Below, one piece after another: positions 26,391-47,860 of a stretch of 64,000 nt of DNA. Source of the stretch: Mytilus trossulus (Eukaryota > Mollusca > Bivalvia > Mytilida > Mytilidae); NCBI RefSeq assembly GCF_036588685.1, contig NC_086374.1, positions 32,170,886-32,234,885 of the forward strand. The letters are read 5' to 3'. Made by a program: the position numbers and the translations under genes. Position 1 is the stretch's first letter, and each line of letters starts with the position of its first letter. The notes under the pieces were generated by a model. That model ran no database searches. It saw only the letters and a list, made by a program, of their open reading frames with translations, and was not told the DNA's origin.

Positions 26391-29300
26391 GTATGGTGAT
26401 GGATGTAGATTATAGACTTGTATTAGTCTTTATATGCCACGGGTATGATGGTGGATGTAGATTATAGACTTGTATTAGTCATTATATACCACGGGTATGG
26501 TGTTGGATGTAGATTATAGACCGGTATAAGTCTTTATATACCACGGGTATGGTGGTGGATGTAGATTATAGACTTGTATTAGTCTTTATATTCCACGGGT
26601 ATGGTGATGGATGTAGATTATAGACTTGTATTAGTCATTATATACCACGGGTATGGTGGTGGATGTAGATTATAGACTTGTATTAGTCTTTATATACCAC
26701 GGGTATGGTGATGAATGTAGATTATAGACTTGTACTAGTCTTTATATACCACGGGTATGGTGGTGGATGTAGATTATAGACTTGTATTAGTCTTTATATA
26801 CCACGGGTATGGTGATGGATGTAGATTATAGACTTGTACTAGTCTTTATAAACCACGGGTATGGTGATGGATGTAGATTATAGACTTGTATTAGTCTTTA
26901 TATACCACGGGTATGGTGGTGGATGTAGATTATAGACTTGTATTAGTCTTTATATACCACGGGTATGGTGATGGATGTATATATTAGATCTGTATTAGTC
27001 ATTATATACCACGGGTATGGTGGTGGATGTAGATTATAGACTTGTATTAGTCTTTATATACCACGGGTATGGTGGTGGATGTAGATTATAGACTTGTATT
27101 AGTCTTTATATACCACGGGTATGGTGGTGGATGTAGATTATAGACTTGTATTTGTCTTTATATACCACGGGTATGGTGGTGGATGTAGATTATAGACTTG
27201 TATTAGTCTTTATATACCACGGGTATGGTGGTGGATGTAGATTATAGACTTGTATTAGTCTTTATATACCACGGGTATGGTGGTGGATGTAGATTATAGA
27301 CTTGTATTAGTCTTTATATACCACGGGTATGGTGATGGATGTATATTATAGACTTGTATTAACTATTATATACCACGGGTATGGTGATGGATGTATATTA
27401 TAGACTTGTATTAGTCATTATATACCACGGGTATGGTGATGGATGTATATTATAGACTTGTATTAGTCATTATATACCACGGGTATGGTGATGGATGTAG
27501 ATTGTAGACTTGTATTAGTCTTTATATACCACGGGTATGGTGATGGATGTAGATTATAGACTTGTATTAGTCTTTATATACCACGGGTATGGTGATGGAT
27601 GTAGATTATAGACTTGTATTAGTCATTAAATACCACGGGTATGGTGATGGATGTAGATTATAGACTTGTATTAGTCTTTATATACCACGGGTATGGTGAT
27701 GGATGTAGATTATAGACTTGTATTAGTCATTAAATACCACGGGTATGGTGATGGATGTAGATTATAGACTTGTATTAGTCTTTATATACCACGGGTATGG
27801 TGATGGATGTAGATTATAGACTTGTATTAGTCTTTATATACCACAGGTATGGTGGTGGATGTAGATTATAGACCGGTATTAGTCATTATATACCACGGGT
27901 ATGGTGATGGATGTAGATTATAGACTTGTATTAGTCGTTATATACCACGGGTATGGTGGTGGATGTAGATTATAGACTTTTATAAGTCTTTATATACCAC
28001 GGGTATGGTGGTGGATGTAGATTTTAGATCTGTATTAGTCTTTACATACCACGGGTATGGTGGTGGATGTAGATTATAGACTTGTATTAGTCTTTATATA
28101 CCACGGGTATGGTGGTGGATGTAGATTATAGACTTGTATTAGTCTTTATATACCACGGGTATGGTGATGGATGTATATATTAGATCTGTATTAGTCATTA
28201 TATACCACGGGTATGGTGGTGGATGTAGATTATAGACTTGTATTAGTCTTTCTATACCACGGGTATGGTGGTGGATGTAGATTATAGACTTGTATTAGTC
28301 TTTATATACCACGGGTATGGTGATGGATGTAGATTATAGACTTGTATTAGTCTTTATATACCACGGGTATGGTGATGGATGTAGATTATAGACTTGTATT
28401 AGTCATTATATACCAAGGGTATGGTGGTGGATGTAGATTTTAGAACCAGTATTAGTCTTTATATACCACGGGCATGGTGATGGATGTAGATTATAGACTG
28501 GTATTAGTCTTTATATACCACGGGTATGGTGGTGGATGTAGATTATAGACTTGTATAAGTCTTTATATACCACGGGTATTGTGGTGGATGTAGATTATAG
28601 ACTTGTATTAGTCTTTATATACCACGGGTATGGTGATGGATGTAGATTATAGACTTGTATTAGTCTTTATAAACCACGGGCATGGTGATGGATGTAGATT
28701 ATAGACTGGTATTAGTCTTTATATACCACGGGTATGGTGATGGATGTAGATTATAGACTTGTATTAGTCGATATATGCCACGGGTATGATGGTGGATGTA
28801 GATTATACACTGGTATTAGTCTTTATATACCACGGGTATGGTGGTGGATGAAGATTATAGACCGGTATTAGTCTTTACATACCACGGGTATGGTGGTGGA
28901 TGTAGATTATAGACTTGTATTAGTCTTTATATACCACGGGTATGGTGGTGGATGTAGATTATAGACTTGTATTAGTCTTTATATACCACGGGTATGGTGA
29001 TGGATGTAGATTATAGACTTGTATTAGTCTTTATATACCACGGGTATGGTGATGGATGTAGATTATAGACTTGTATTAGTCATTATATACCACGGGTGTG
29101 GTGGTGGATGTAGATTATAGAACCAGTATTAGTCTTTATATACCACGGGCATGGTGATGGGTGTAGATTATAGACTGGTATTAGTCTTTATATACCACGG
29201 GTATGATGGTGGATGTAGATTATAGACTTGTATAAGTCTTTATATACCACGGGTATGGTGGTGGATGTAGATTATAGACTTGTATTAGTCTTTATATACC

Positions 29301-31055
29301 ACGGGTATGGTGATGGATGTAGATTATAGACTTGTATTAGTCTTTATAAACCACGGGCATGGTGATGGATGTAGATTATAGACTGGTATTAGTCTTTATA
29401 TACCACGGGTATGGTGATGGATGTAGATTATAGACTTGTATTAGTCTTTATATGCCACGGGTATGATGGTGGATGTAGATTATAAACTGGTATTAGTCTT
29501 TATATACCACGGGTATGGTGGTGGATGAAGATTATAGACCGGTATTAGTCTTTACATACCACGGGTATGGTGGTGGATGTAGATTATAGACTTGTATTAG
29601 TCTTTATATACCACGGGTATGATGATGGATGTAGATTATAGACCGGTATTAGTCTTTACATACCACGGGTATGGTGATGGATGTATATCAAAGTCGTATA
29701 CTAGTCTTTATATTCCACAGGTATGGTGGTGGATGTAGATAATAGACCAGTATTAGTCTTTATATAACACGGGTATGATGATGGATGTAGATTATAGACC
29801 GGTATTAGTCTTTATTTACCACGTGTATGGTGATGGATGTATATTATAGTCGTATACTAGTCTTTATATTCCACAGGTATGGTGGTGGATGTAGATAATA
29901 GACCAGTATAAGTCTTTATATACCACGGGTATGGTGATGGATGTAGATTATAGACTTGCATTAGTCTTTATATACCACGGGCATGGTTGTGGATGTAGAT
30001 TATAGACTTGTATTAGTCTTTATATACCACGGGTATGGTGATGGATGTAGATTATAGACTTGTATTAGTCTTTATATACCACGGGTATGGTGGTGGATGT
30101 AGATGATAGACTTGTATTAGTCTTTATATACCACGGGTATGGTGGTGGATGTAGATTATAGACTTGTATTAGTCTTTATATACCACGGGTATGGTGGTGG
30201 ATGAAGATTATAGACTTGTATTAGTCTTTATAAACCACGGGTATGGTGATGGATGTAGATTTTAGACTTGTATGTGTCTTTATATACCACGGGTATGGTG
30301 ATGGATGTAGATAATAGACCAGTATTAGTCTTTATATTCCACGGATATGGTGGTGGATGTAGATAATAGACCAGTATTAGTCTGTATATACCACAGGTAT
30401 GGTGGTGGATGTAGATAATAGACCAGTATTAGTCTTGATATTCCACGGGTATGGTGGTGGATGTAGATTATAGACTTGTATTAGTCTTTATATACTACGG
30501 GTATGGTGGTGGATGTAGATTATAGACTTGTATTAGTCTTTATATTCCACGGGTATGGTGTGGATACCACGTGTAAGGTTGTGGATGTAGATAAAATTTG
30601 TGATTTAGACTTTTTATACCACGGTTACGATGTTGGGTGTATATTACAGTCGTGTATTAGTCTTATATAGCACGGGTATGGTGATGGATGTATATTACAG
30701 TCGTGTATTAGTCTTATATAGCACGGGTATGGTGATGGATTTAGATTTTAGTAGTGCATTAGTCTTTTTATACCACGTGTATGGTGATCGATGTAGATTT
30801 AAGTAGTGCATTAGCCTTTTCATACCACATGTATGGTGATGGATGTAGATTTTATTAGTGCATTAGTCTTTATATTAGACCACGGTCCTTGTGATGGATG
30901 TAGATTATAGGCCGATAGTAGTCATTATATACCACGAGTATGGAGGTGTATGTAGATTATAGATATGTATCAGGCTTTAGACACCACGGATATGTGAGAA
31001 TATACATTATAAATCAGTATTTGCCTTTTTATTTTACGGGTATGGTGGTTGATGT
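26391..31055 (-). repeat. 52-bp satellite array, right (inverted relative to the left array)
   Basis: About 90 copies of the reverse complement of the left-array monomer (GTAGATTATAGACTTGTATT in one stretch, then AGTCTTTATATACCACGGGT). Units become degenerate after 30550 and fade near 31055, with remnants to about 31350. An internal block recurs with period 677 bp (about 28444 and 29121; 13 monomers plus one base). The array starts exactly where exon 3 of the zinc-finger gene ends. Confidence 0.95.
28400..29640 (-). repeat. Higher-order duplication in the right array (period 677 bp)
   Basis: AACCAGTATTAGTC followed by a CACGGGCATGG monomer occurs at 28444 and 29121. The surrounding variant order is repeated. 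Confidence 0.7.
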
Positions 31056-33687
31056 AAATTAGAGATATAAAAACGAGGATTTGGTATGATTGTCAATGGG
31101 ACAACTCTCCACAAGAGAATAAAACGGCACAGAAAATAACAATCTGTATTAGTCTTTGTATTGCACGAGTATGGAGGTGATGTTGATTTTAGAACTGTAC
31201 AAGGCTTTTTATAATACGGTTACGGTGGTGAAAGTAGAGTCTGAACGTGTACGAGTCTTTAAATACCAGGGATATGGCGTGCTGGATGTAGATTATATTC
31301 TTGTACTGTATTATTATTTATATACCATAGATGGTGGATGCAATAACTGCTTGAGCATTTTTATTTCACGCGTAATATGGTATGATTGTGTGAGTGTTGG
31401 CCTTGGGTGTTTGGTTATGGATGTAATATTTGCCTGTTTAATAGACTTTTTATACCCGAGGTCATTTGTATTTGTCGTTTTATTTCTCGTTGTTATATAT
31501 AGAGATTTTTTTTAATAAAATATAAAAAAAGTTTTTAAGAGTTCCTAGAGAATATTCGTACCTGTTGGAATGATGTTAATGAGACAGCAAACAAAATACA
31601 TATAAAAAACAATGGTGACATCATCACAAAGTCTTTCCGACTTTCTAGTGGACGTTTGTCAAACAATAGAAAGAAAAATAAAAGAGACGTCTGTTCACCC
31701 CCTCCCATACTAGTATATATTTTGAATGACTTGAATGTACATGTACATCATCAATTAAAGTTTGGAATACACTATCAGTTATGCCAGATATCTAATCATC
31801 ATTAACTTCTTTAAATAACGGGTGAGATTTGATAAGCAATATATGTAAATAATTAGCAGTCGAAAAGAGCACGTTAAATTTGATAGAGAACAATAATTTA
31901 ATACCTGTTAAAGTCCCTATCTGAATATGTCCTCTAAATATCAGGTTTCTGGTCTACATGGACTGACCTAATCCGGACTTTTAAAAGTCATACTAGTATA
32001 TGAACAATCTGGTAAAGCTGGGTAATATGCACCTCATAATTTACGCATCTTGTGTTTTAGGAAAACATTTAATACAGACAGAAGAATTTAGAATACAAAT
32101 AAGTAACATCAAAATCTAAATACAAATGCATTAATTACCTATATCTTACAAATAAGGTTAACAATAGACATTCTGAAAAAAGAATAGGAATATGAGTCCC
32201 CTAAAACAATGGGATAAAGTATATGAAAGAAATCGATAAGAAAAACCTCTAGTTCCAACTATTTTAAGTCAATGAGATTTTTAAAGCCTTAGCTACATCT
32301 CCAACCTCTTTTTTGTCGGTCGCTTGTATCCATAATTACTTTTTCATTTTGTTTTATATAATTCGTTTTGAATTATTGAAAAAATATTGGCGAACCGTCT
32401 GACCTTCAAACAACACAAAATTCTGTATTAAGAATTCGTAATTACATCAACGTGGATCTGTAAAAGTCGAATAACTGATGTTTTTGTTTTACTTACCAAT
32501 ATTCAGAATAATTTTACATTTGTCTATGATGCCAGTGACACATATATATATACATGCCATATGTATCCTTACTATTCATTTCAGAGGCAGATTAAGGAAG
32601 GTTCTATGCAGGGAACCCCGCCCCACATTTTGTAGGAAAAAAATGGTTAAGTGATTAGTGAATCAATGAAACAGGAATGGAGCGATGTCCCCTCTTATGT
32701 CTGTGGGCGTCCAGTGGCGGATCCAGAAATTTTCATAAGTTGGGGCCTACTGACAGCCTAAGAAGGGGCCCGCTCTAATCACGCTTCAGTGATTCCCTAT
32801 ATAAGCAACCACATTTTTCGCCAAAAAGGGGCCTGCCCCCTAAATCTGTCTCTGGCGCCTCCTTATGCCAATTTCTGGATCCGCAAATGCAATTGTGGAA
32901 GGAAAAAATGATAGGCCCATTTTAATAATTATTAATATATACAACACTTCATCACCATTGGCATTGGCGGACCCAGGGGTTGAAACCATCAATGCATTTG
33001 GATGAAAATATAGTTGGACCCCCCTTTTTTAGAATGACTGGATCCGCCCCTGATTTACAATAGAATACGAGTACATGTAAGTATAGTTTAATATGTCAAT
33101 GTAGACGCCCATTAAGGATCATGAAGACCATAATAATTTATAATATATACATATGATTTAAATAAACTTTGCCATGATAAAGGACTATATAGTGCGTACA
33201 AGTACTATGTAACAAACAAACATACAAACACAAATATTGTATTGCTAATAAAAGAGCCCACAAGGAGCAGAACAATCACCATTAAATATGATTAAGACAA
33301 AATGTCATAAAAAATAGAGAATACAACAAGCACAGAGTTAATAATATAACTAGGTTAAGAAAAGGACGGTTCCGTTGAGGAGGTGTTCCATAAATAGTGG
33401 AAGGATAAACATATAGAAGAAGAAGTTGCGACACAATAATGTAGACGGATAATCGAGACTAACGTCAACTATAAATTGAATAATTCATTAATATTACAAT
33501 GAAAGCCGTTACGATTTGTTATTTATTTGTTTACAAGTTAAATATAGATGAGATCACTGTTATCTAAAAATATTTCTGGTTTCACTTTATAGATAATGAT
33601 TTCCGGTACAGTGGTGTCTTTCCGGTATACTAGTGGACGGGTATGCTGATGCCTGTACGCTGATTGATGCCTCTCACTTATTTTGAA
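31056..33687. other. Gene-free stretch between satellite array and fax-B
   Basis: Holds satellite remnants to about 31350 (the open frame 31156-31515 is translated remnant), a short bivalve repeat (31078-31140, GGTATGATTGTCAATGGGAC), unrecognised AT-rich sequence, and the GGCGGATCC elements at 32706-33058. I looked for a further zinc-finger or transposase exon and saw none. Confidence 0.4.
32706..33058. mobile_element. Two GGCGGATCC-ended short elements
   Basis: 32706-32884 is bounded by CAGTGGCGGATCCAGAAATT and its near reverse complement. 32964-33056 is bounded by TTGGCGGACCCAGG and CTGGATCCGCCCCTG. Related fragments occur near 49185-49215 and 50086-50140. Non-coding. Confidence 0.6.
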
Positions 33688-41457
<7,770 letters not shown>

Positions 41458-42453
41458 AACGAACTTCACTCATAAAAAGTTCAAAAGTTTAACAAGCACC
41501 ATCGAACCATTCACATGTTGATGTAGTTTAGAAAAAGCAAAAGATGCAAAAGAATGTAAATACTAGGAAACGGAACATATAATTGACATGTTTCTTTTCT
41601 CCTTTCTGTACATGCCCTTGAATAAATTCTGCTTCATAGGAATACAAAAACAAATCTGCAAGTATAGGAGCGCAATTGGTACCCATTGGGATTCAAATAA
41701 TATGTTGGAAGACCAAACCTCCAAAATCAACAAATATGTTGTCAATTAAAAAGTCCAGCATGGCAGTGATATCCTCGTCGGTTTATTTTTTCCTTGACTC
41801 TGTATGATTTTTCACAAAGTAAGCTGAATTCCAGCCCAATATACAACAATACTTGAGAAAAAAGAAGTAAAAAGCTGTTTCATTTGTGCAATGTTATTGG
41901 TTATTTGTGTTCATATTTTTGTTGTATTAAATATGAAACTTACTTCGCGATCAACAAGCAACAAAATATACAAATATAGTACCATACTTCAACAGAAACT
42001 TTTTTAAATCAATTTATTTTTGCGATGTAAAATTTAAAACGATTAGCTAATAGAATGATTTTTTGGTTTATTTATGGGCAGTGACTTTCCATCTGGACTT
42101 AAAATAAGGCATATAGGTACAGTTTTGAATTTGTTAGCGGGCATGACGTAAAACAGCGAATAAAAGAATTCAACTGTATTTACAACTAATATAAAACAAT
42201 GCTCTTGATTAAAAAATAATCCACTCCAGGACCTTTTGTTTTCCAAATACTTAAGATAAGTTCCAGGTCGACGGGTTCAAACAGAAAGATTTTGAAAGCA
42301 GAGAAAACTGTGTATCTTATAATTGGCATGACTTTATATCAGATGACAATACCAATACTTAAATCACGGATCCGCGATATCACGGGTGTGTTCTAGTGTA
42401 ATAATAAGATAATTTGCAAAATTAATATAAAAAAAATAGTGTTATTTATATGA

Positions 42454-43041
42454 ACAAAGGAGTAGGTCCGGTAAGGGCCGATTTTGACCTCAATTTTCAA
42501 GTTTATCTAACGAAAGATTTTAGACAATTTTTAAACACTTAAGTGTCTATTTCCATTGATTCGAGTATTTTGTGTGAAGGTTTTAACTGATTTAGTCATT
42601 AAAATGCTCCGATTCTAGCTTAAATATGAAAAACATACAGGCTAACAAATATGCCAAAAGAAACGTCACTTTTCATATGGTTTTTGTAAAAAATAAAGGT
42701 GTTCATCCTCAACATTTATATATGTTATGTATTAAATTATCATAAAATACAACTGACATATCAATAATATGAATGAACAAGAATGCGGCCACTTTCATTT
42801 CAGACGGAAACCGTCTCAAATTTAACTCAAATGCTAAAATTGTGACGATTTCAGTAATTTAACATGAGTTAATGATGCTAGTTCCCATTATATTTGCATT
42901 GTATTGTCAAAAACAGCCCATATTTATGTAGCAGAAGCATTCTACTTTCCAATAAATAGCTAAAAGATTACATTTTTACAAGTTTGTAAAACTGTTATAT
43001 TTAAGTGCCAAAAAGGGGTCTCACTGGACCTACTCCTTTGT
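42454..43041. mobile_element. Non-autonomous DNA element with about 16-bp TIRs
   Basis: The left end ACAAAGGAGTAGGTCCGGTA is matched by the reverse complement of the right end (ACAAAGGAGTAGGTCCAGTG). 588 bp, no reading frame. Between fax-B and the Penelope-like element. The target duplication is not resolved. Confidence 0.65.
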
Positions 43042-43674
43042 GACTATCCTAAGACCATCATAAGAATCCTCTCGTGTACTCCTTACTTTGTGACCAACTT
43101 AAAGATGTCCAAATTTAGGACCACTTTGTGAAACCCTCTAAGGACTGGAATATACCGTAAAACCACCCTAAGGATGTCTTACTCCTGAGATAGTTTTGTG
43201 AAACTTGCCCCAGATACTAAAGGATAACAACATGACATCAGTTGATTGGGCAGATGCATCATCATTCCTTATACCAGAGGCATAAACTACAATTGTATTA
43301 TATGTCTCTGCTAATATTATATTTTTTGAGACAACCATATTAGTGAAATTTGTCTTATTTTCTGTATGTATAGGAATTAATAGTGAACATTTATAATAAA
43401 TATTTTACATAAGTCAGTAGTCAGTATTTATGAAATACACAAGTTTCAATAGTGATATATTTCATTGTATTTGAAAGTAATTAGTTAATACTTTAGTTTC
43501 TTTGTGTATATCTCTTTCATATTCATTTCATAAAATTTACTGTTTGCAATAGCATGAATTGTTCTATATAATAAGAATGTTCTTATCCCAAGCATAAAAA
43601 CAATGCCGTATTTTGCGAAACCTTTTCAACTTTTGATCTTCAGTGCTGTACAACTTTGTACATTTTTCACTTTC

Positions 43675-44295
43675 GATCTTTTATATCTGGGCGTCACTGG
43701 TGAGTCTTGTGTGGGCAAGGCGCGTTTTTGGCGTATTGAATTTTAAACCTGATGCTTTTTGTTATCTATTAATCATGTTTTTCTGTGTCTAATATGTTCT
43801 CCTATTTATTTGTATTGTAGTCCTGTAATATTATGTTGTCATTTCAATGTTATATTTAACTTTGCCATTAAAGTGCGAGGTTTGGCATGCCTTAAAACCA
43901 GGTTCAACCCACCACTTTTATTCCCCTTTAAAAGTGTCCTGTACCAAGTCAGGAAGATGGTCATTGTTATAATATTGTTTGTTTCTCTTTGTGTTGCATT
44001 TTAACGTTGAGTCGTTTGTGTTTTCTCTTATTTTTGAGATATTGAGATAAGACGTGGCACGGTACTTGTCTATCCCAAATTCATGTATTTGGTTTTCATG
44101 TTACATTTGTTATTCTCGTGGTGTTTTGTCTGATGATTGGTCTGTTTCTGTGTGTGTTGCGTTTCGGTGTTGTGTCGTTGTTCTCCTCTTATATTTTTAA
44201 AATGCGTTTCGCTCGGTTTTGAGTTGTTACCCCGATTTTGTTTTTTGTCCATGGATTTATGAGTTTTGAACAGCGGTATACTACTGTTGCCTTTA
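43675..44295 (-). repeat. Dispersed repeat families B and C, reversed
   Basis: 43675-43755 holds a family B end (GGCGTCACTGGTGAGTCTTG). 43760-44295 holds family C ending ACAGCGGTATACTACTGTTG. The small reading frames here are by-products. Confidence 0.55.
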
Positions 44296-44514
44296 TTTGA
44301 AAGAATCCATTTTATATAAAATTTAATATTTTCATCATATACATGTACTTTTTATATAATTCATGAGAATGACACTGATAAATTTTTAATATGACTAGAT
44401 GATTGTTCCTTTAAAAAATTTATAATTTCAAAATTAAAATCGTCTCGTTTGTCATAGATTCTGGTACTGAGATGACTGTGTATATATAAGTCAAATTCGA
44501 GATATAAGTCTAAA

Positions 44515-47500
44515 AATGAGACGGAAGAAGCCGTGTTTGTTGTTTATTTAATTTCTAGTTCTGGGAGTTATATTGATACGGCAGGTGTTCCCTCATCACC
44601 AGACATGACAAATATCTCATACATGACTCATTCAGATCATCGTCCTAGTGACTATAGCAATATCACACATATACAGCCATGTTCAGCTCTCCTTAAAGAC
44701 ATTTTGGTTTTTGATGACACAGATCAACACTGTCGCATTTCGAAATGTGAGACCAAAGGCTGCAAAACGTGTGCAATTTTATATAGAGATGCTGAATTCA
44801 CTAGCAATTTGACCAATAAAGTCATTTTTTTCCAGAAGGTGATCTGAAGTGTAAATCGATAAATGTCGTCTACGCATTAGAGTACAACCTTTGCGGATTA
44901 GTATACGTCGGTGAAACGAAAGGAAGGCTGAACAAACGTATGTGCGGTCATAGATAAAAAAAATAACCTCAATGTTAACGACATTCTATACCAGCTTTTC
45001 AATCAGCCCGATCATTCCATCGTTTCCATGACAGTTCGCATTATCGAAAAGATAAACCATAGCTCTAACAATATCTTTCAGCGACTCTCCGTAGACAAAA
45101 AAACAAAAGGAGGACTACTGGATTAGACAATTGGGAACTGTGACACCTTATGGTTGCAATGACAGAATTGATGGTATAGGTATTCTATCTAGTCCTTCGT
45201 GTAACTCGGTGAATGTGATGAATATTTTTAACTCGACTCCTCGACTTAGACACAGTCATGGTCATCGTCATTATACATTACCTTCTCTGCATGATGACTA
45301 TATTAGTGACTTGCTGCCATTTATACAAAAGCCGTTAGGTATTCATAACATTCGCACGAAACTTTACTCATTACCCCTTTCAAAACTTCATTCTCTATTC
45401 AATTTATGGTTGGAATCCACTGTTACAAACCCTCATTCAAACCAATACAAACTTTGAAGCTATAATTTCACAGACTTTTCAAGCCAGACTGCATTGGAAA
45501 AGATGAAAAAGAGAAAAGATCTTTCCTTAATCTTTCATTTGCCAACAAAGGTCTCGATGGCGTCAACTAAGGCAATATTCTTCATCATAAATTAGTTCAA
45601 TCGAAAATACCTCCTTATTTTAAAGACCAGTCTGTACCAATCATTTCTTATACATATAACAAACCTATTGCAACTAAAATTTTCAATTACAAACACGTTT
45701 TGCAAGATCTCGATATTGACGACTTCAAGTCTAAACCTCCCGATTGCACTTGTGCTAGTTCCCAATTTACATATAATCCTGCTGGCCACGTTATTACCGG
45801 TGACCTCAACATTGTTAATAACACTTCTCTACGAAATGTGTTATCGAAAGGTCCGAAATATCGTGAGCCTTAATCCATCATTTGGAAATAAAACTTTAAA
45901 ATTTTGATGGATTCAGTCGAGGATTATGCCAGGCCATGTGCTAAGCGCGAGAAGGAAGACTTAGACACTCTTTCCGAATTGATTAAGGCATGCAGTGAGG
46001 TCGTTGATACAAATCAGAATTAAGAAACTGAATGGGTCTATAAATGCACATGCTTCGTCAATCTTTAAAGACTCAAATGTTGCAAAACACCTATCCTACC
46101 TCCATGACAAATATGTTGTTGTCTCCGCAGATAAAGCCCTAAACAACATCGTTTTTGTGTGTAAAACACATTACATTAACTGCTTGATAAACGAATAAGG
46201 TATTGACAATTCACTTGGAAACTCAACATATACCCTCACGACACTTACCAAAGAGGAAATCCTGGATAATCATAGGTCTGTTCTATGTTCCTTTGGAATT
46301 TCAACCAAAGATGAAGAAATGGATCTTCTTCCATCACTGCATTGGATAAATAAACTACACAAGTGTCATACAAACAACGGTATATTACTGGGTCTTCCAA
46401 GTGCTCCACGAAACCTCTTTCTAAATTATTAACATCTATTTTATCAGCAATCAAAGACGGGCTTCAAAGTTATTGTGAAACTGCCTATTCTAGAGGTGGC
46501 GTGAATCAGATGTGGATACTTCAAAATTCCAAAGATCTTTTAGAGAGCATTCAATCTAACTCTCTTTCATCTTGTAACAGTATTAAAACATTTGACTTTT
46601 CTACTCTTTACACAAGTATTCCATATTCCAAACTAAAAGACAAATTGAAAGAGTCGGTGTTGCTTTGCTTTACTAAAACGAATGGCCAACGTAGATACAA
46701 GTATCTTGTTTTAGGGAGGGATACATCCTACTTTGTAAAGGATCACTCTGGTTCAAACAAAAATTCACTAAAACCGATATTATCAAGATGCTTGATTTCT
46801 TGATTGACAACATATTTGTTACGTTCGGAGGACTTGTTTTTCAACAGAGTGTCGGCATACCAATGGGAACAAACTGTGCCCCTCTACTTTCCGACTTGTT
46901 TCTTTATTATTATGAGGCTGACTTCATGCAAGAACTTCTTAGAAAGAAAGATAAGAAATTAGCAATATCCTTTAACTCTACTTTCCGCTATAAAGATGAT
47001 GTTCTTTCACTAAATAATTCAAATTTTGTTGACCATGTGGAACGCATCTATCCCATCGAACTAGAGATAAAGGATACAACAGATACAGTTAAGTCGGTTT
47101 CATATCTTGACTTACATCTAGAAATTGACAATGAGGGTCGGTTGAAAACAAAAGTTTACGACAAAAGATATAATTTCAGCTTTGCAATTGTGAACTTTCC
47201 ATTTCTAAGTAGGAACATTCCAGCAGCACTTGCATACGGGGTAAATTTCTCCCAATTGATACGATATTCCCGTGCTTGCATTTCCTATCATGATTTTTTT
47301 TATAGAGGGTTGCTGCTCACAAGGAAGCTATTAAATCAAGAGTTCCAAATGGTGAAGTTGAAATCATCCCTTCGTAAATTTTACGGACGCCATCACGAGT
47401 TGGTTAACCGTTATGGAATAACCGTTTCACAAATGATATCGGTTATGTTCCTTTCGTCGTAACTACAATCCCCTTCCCTTTCATAAATGTGACCTACCGA

Positions 47501-47690
47501 ATTAGACTATTTACCGGATTTGTTATCACACAAGCAACACGACGGGTGCCACATGTGGAGCAGGATCTGCTTACCCTTCCGGAGCACCTGAGATCACCCC
47601 TAGTTTTTGGTGGGGGTTCGTGTTATTTAGTCTTTAGTTTTCTATGTCGTGTCATATGTACTGCTGTTTGTCTTTTTCCTTTTTAACAAT
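44515..47690 (+). pseudogene. Decayed Penelope-like element with N-terminal GIY-YIG nuclease
   Basis: Pieces in several frames line up as one element. 44533-44837 ends with a Cys cluster (CRISKCETKGCKTC). 44838-44956 is a GIY-YIG segment (VVYALEYN, then GLVYVGETKGRLNKRMCGH) ending in TAA. 45080-45457 contains TVTPYGCNDRIDGIG. 45600-46200 contains IISYTYNKPIATKIFNYKH and VFVCKTHYINCLI. 46363-46803 and 46788-47462 carry reverse transcriptase (SRGGVNQMWIL, TFDFSTLYTSIP, GIPMGTNCAPLLSDLFLYYY, FRYKDDVLSLNN, SYLDLHLEID). Stops and frameshifts separate all pieces. The nuclease lies before the RT, the permuted order of the Naiad/Chlamys clade of Penelope-like elements and the reverse of canonical Penelope. 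The metal-binding box reads YKDD rather than the expected Y-hydrophobic-DD. Lies between fax-B and fax-C. Confidence 0.75.
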
Positions 47691-47860
47691 GGCGTTGTCA
47701 GTTTATTTTAGATTTATGAGTTTGACTGTCCCTTCGGTATCTTTCGTCCCTCTTTTAATGGAACCCAATCAGAAAAGTTCGGATTGTTTATGGAAAGAAC
47801 ATCGATCATCAATATATCTGAAAATGAAATTAAATACTCTGGCTTCTTTGATCTTCTAGT
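47690..47860 (+). repeat. 3' untranslated tail of the Penelope-like element
   Basis: ATGGCGTTGTCAGTTTATTT and the bases after it recur at 60383-60450 as a solo fragment, so this is a mobile 3' tail. Confidence 0.5.

Larger units (their letters stand above)
41458..44514. other. Gene-free stretch after fax-B
   Basis: fax-B 3' UTR (AATAAA at 41621), a TIR element (42454-43041) and repeat families B and C. No coding region recognised. Confidence 0.4.

Noticed and set aside
20350-31055. CRISPR-like array
   Set aside because: Units are contiguous 52-bp monomers without unique spacers, in a eukaryotic genome.
31156-31515. 119-aa frame after the right array
   Set aside because: Its translation contains GYGVLDVDYI-type strings, which are decayed satellite monomers.
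47489-47859. Small frames after the Penelope-like RT
   Set aside because: These are the 3' tail of the element; related tail sequence recurs at 60383.
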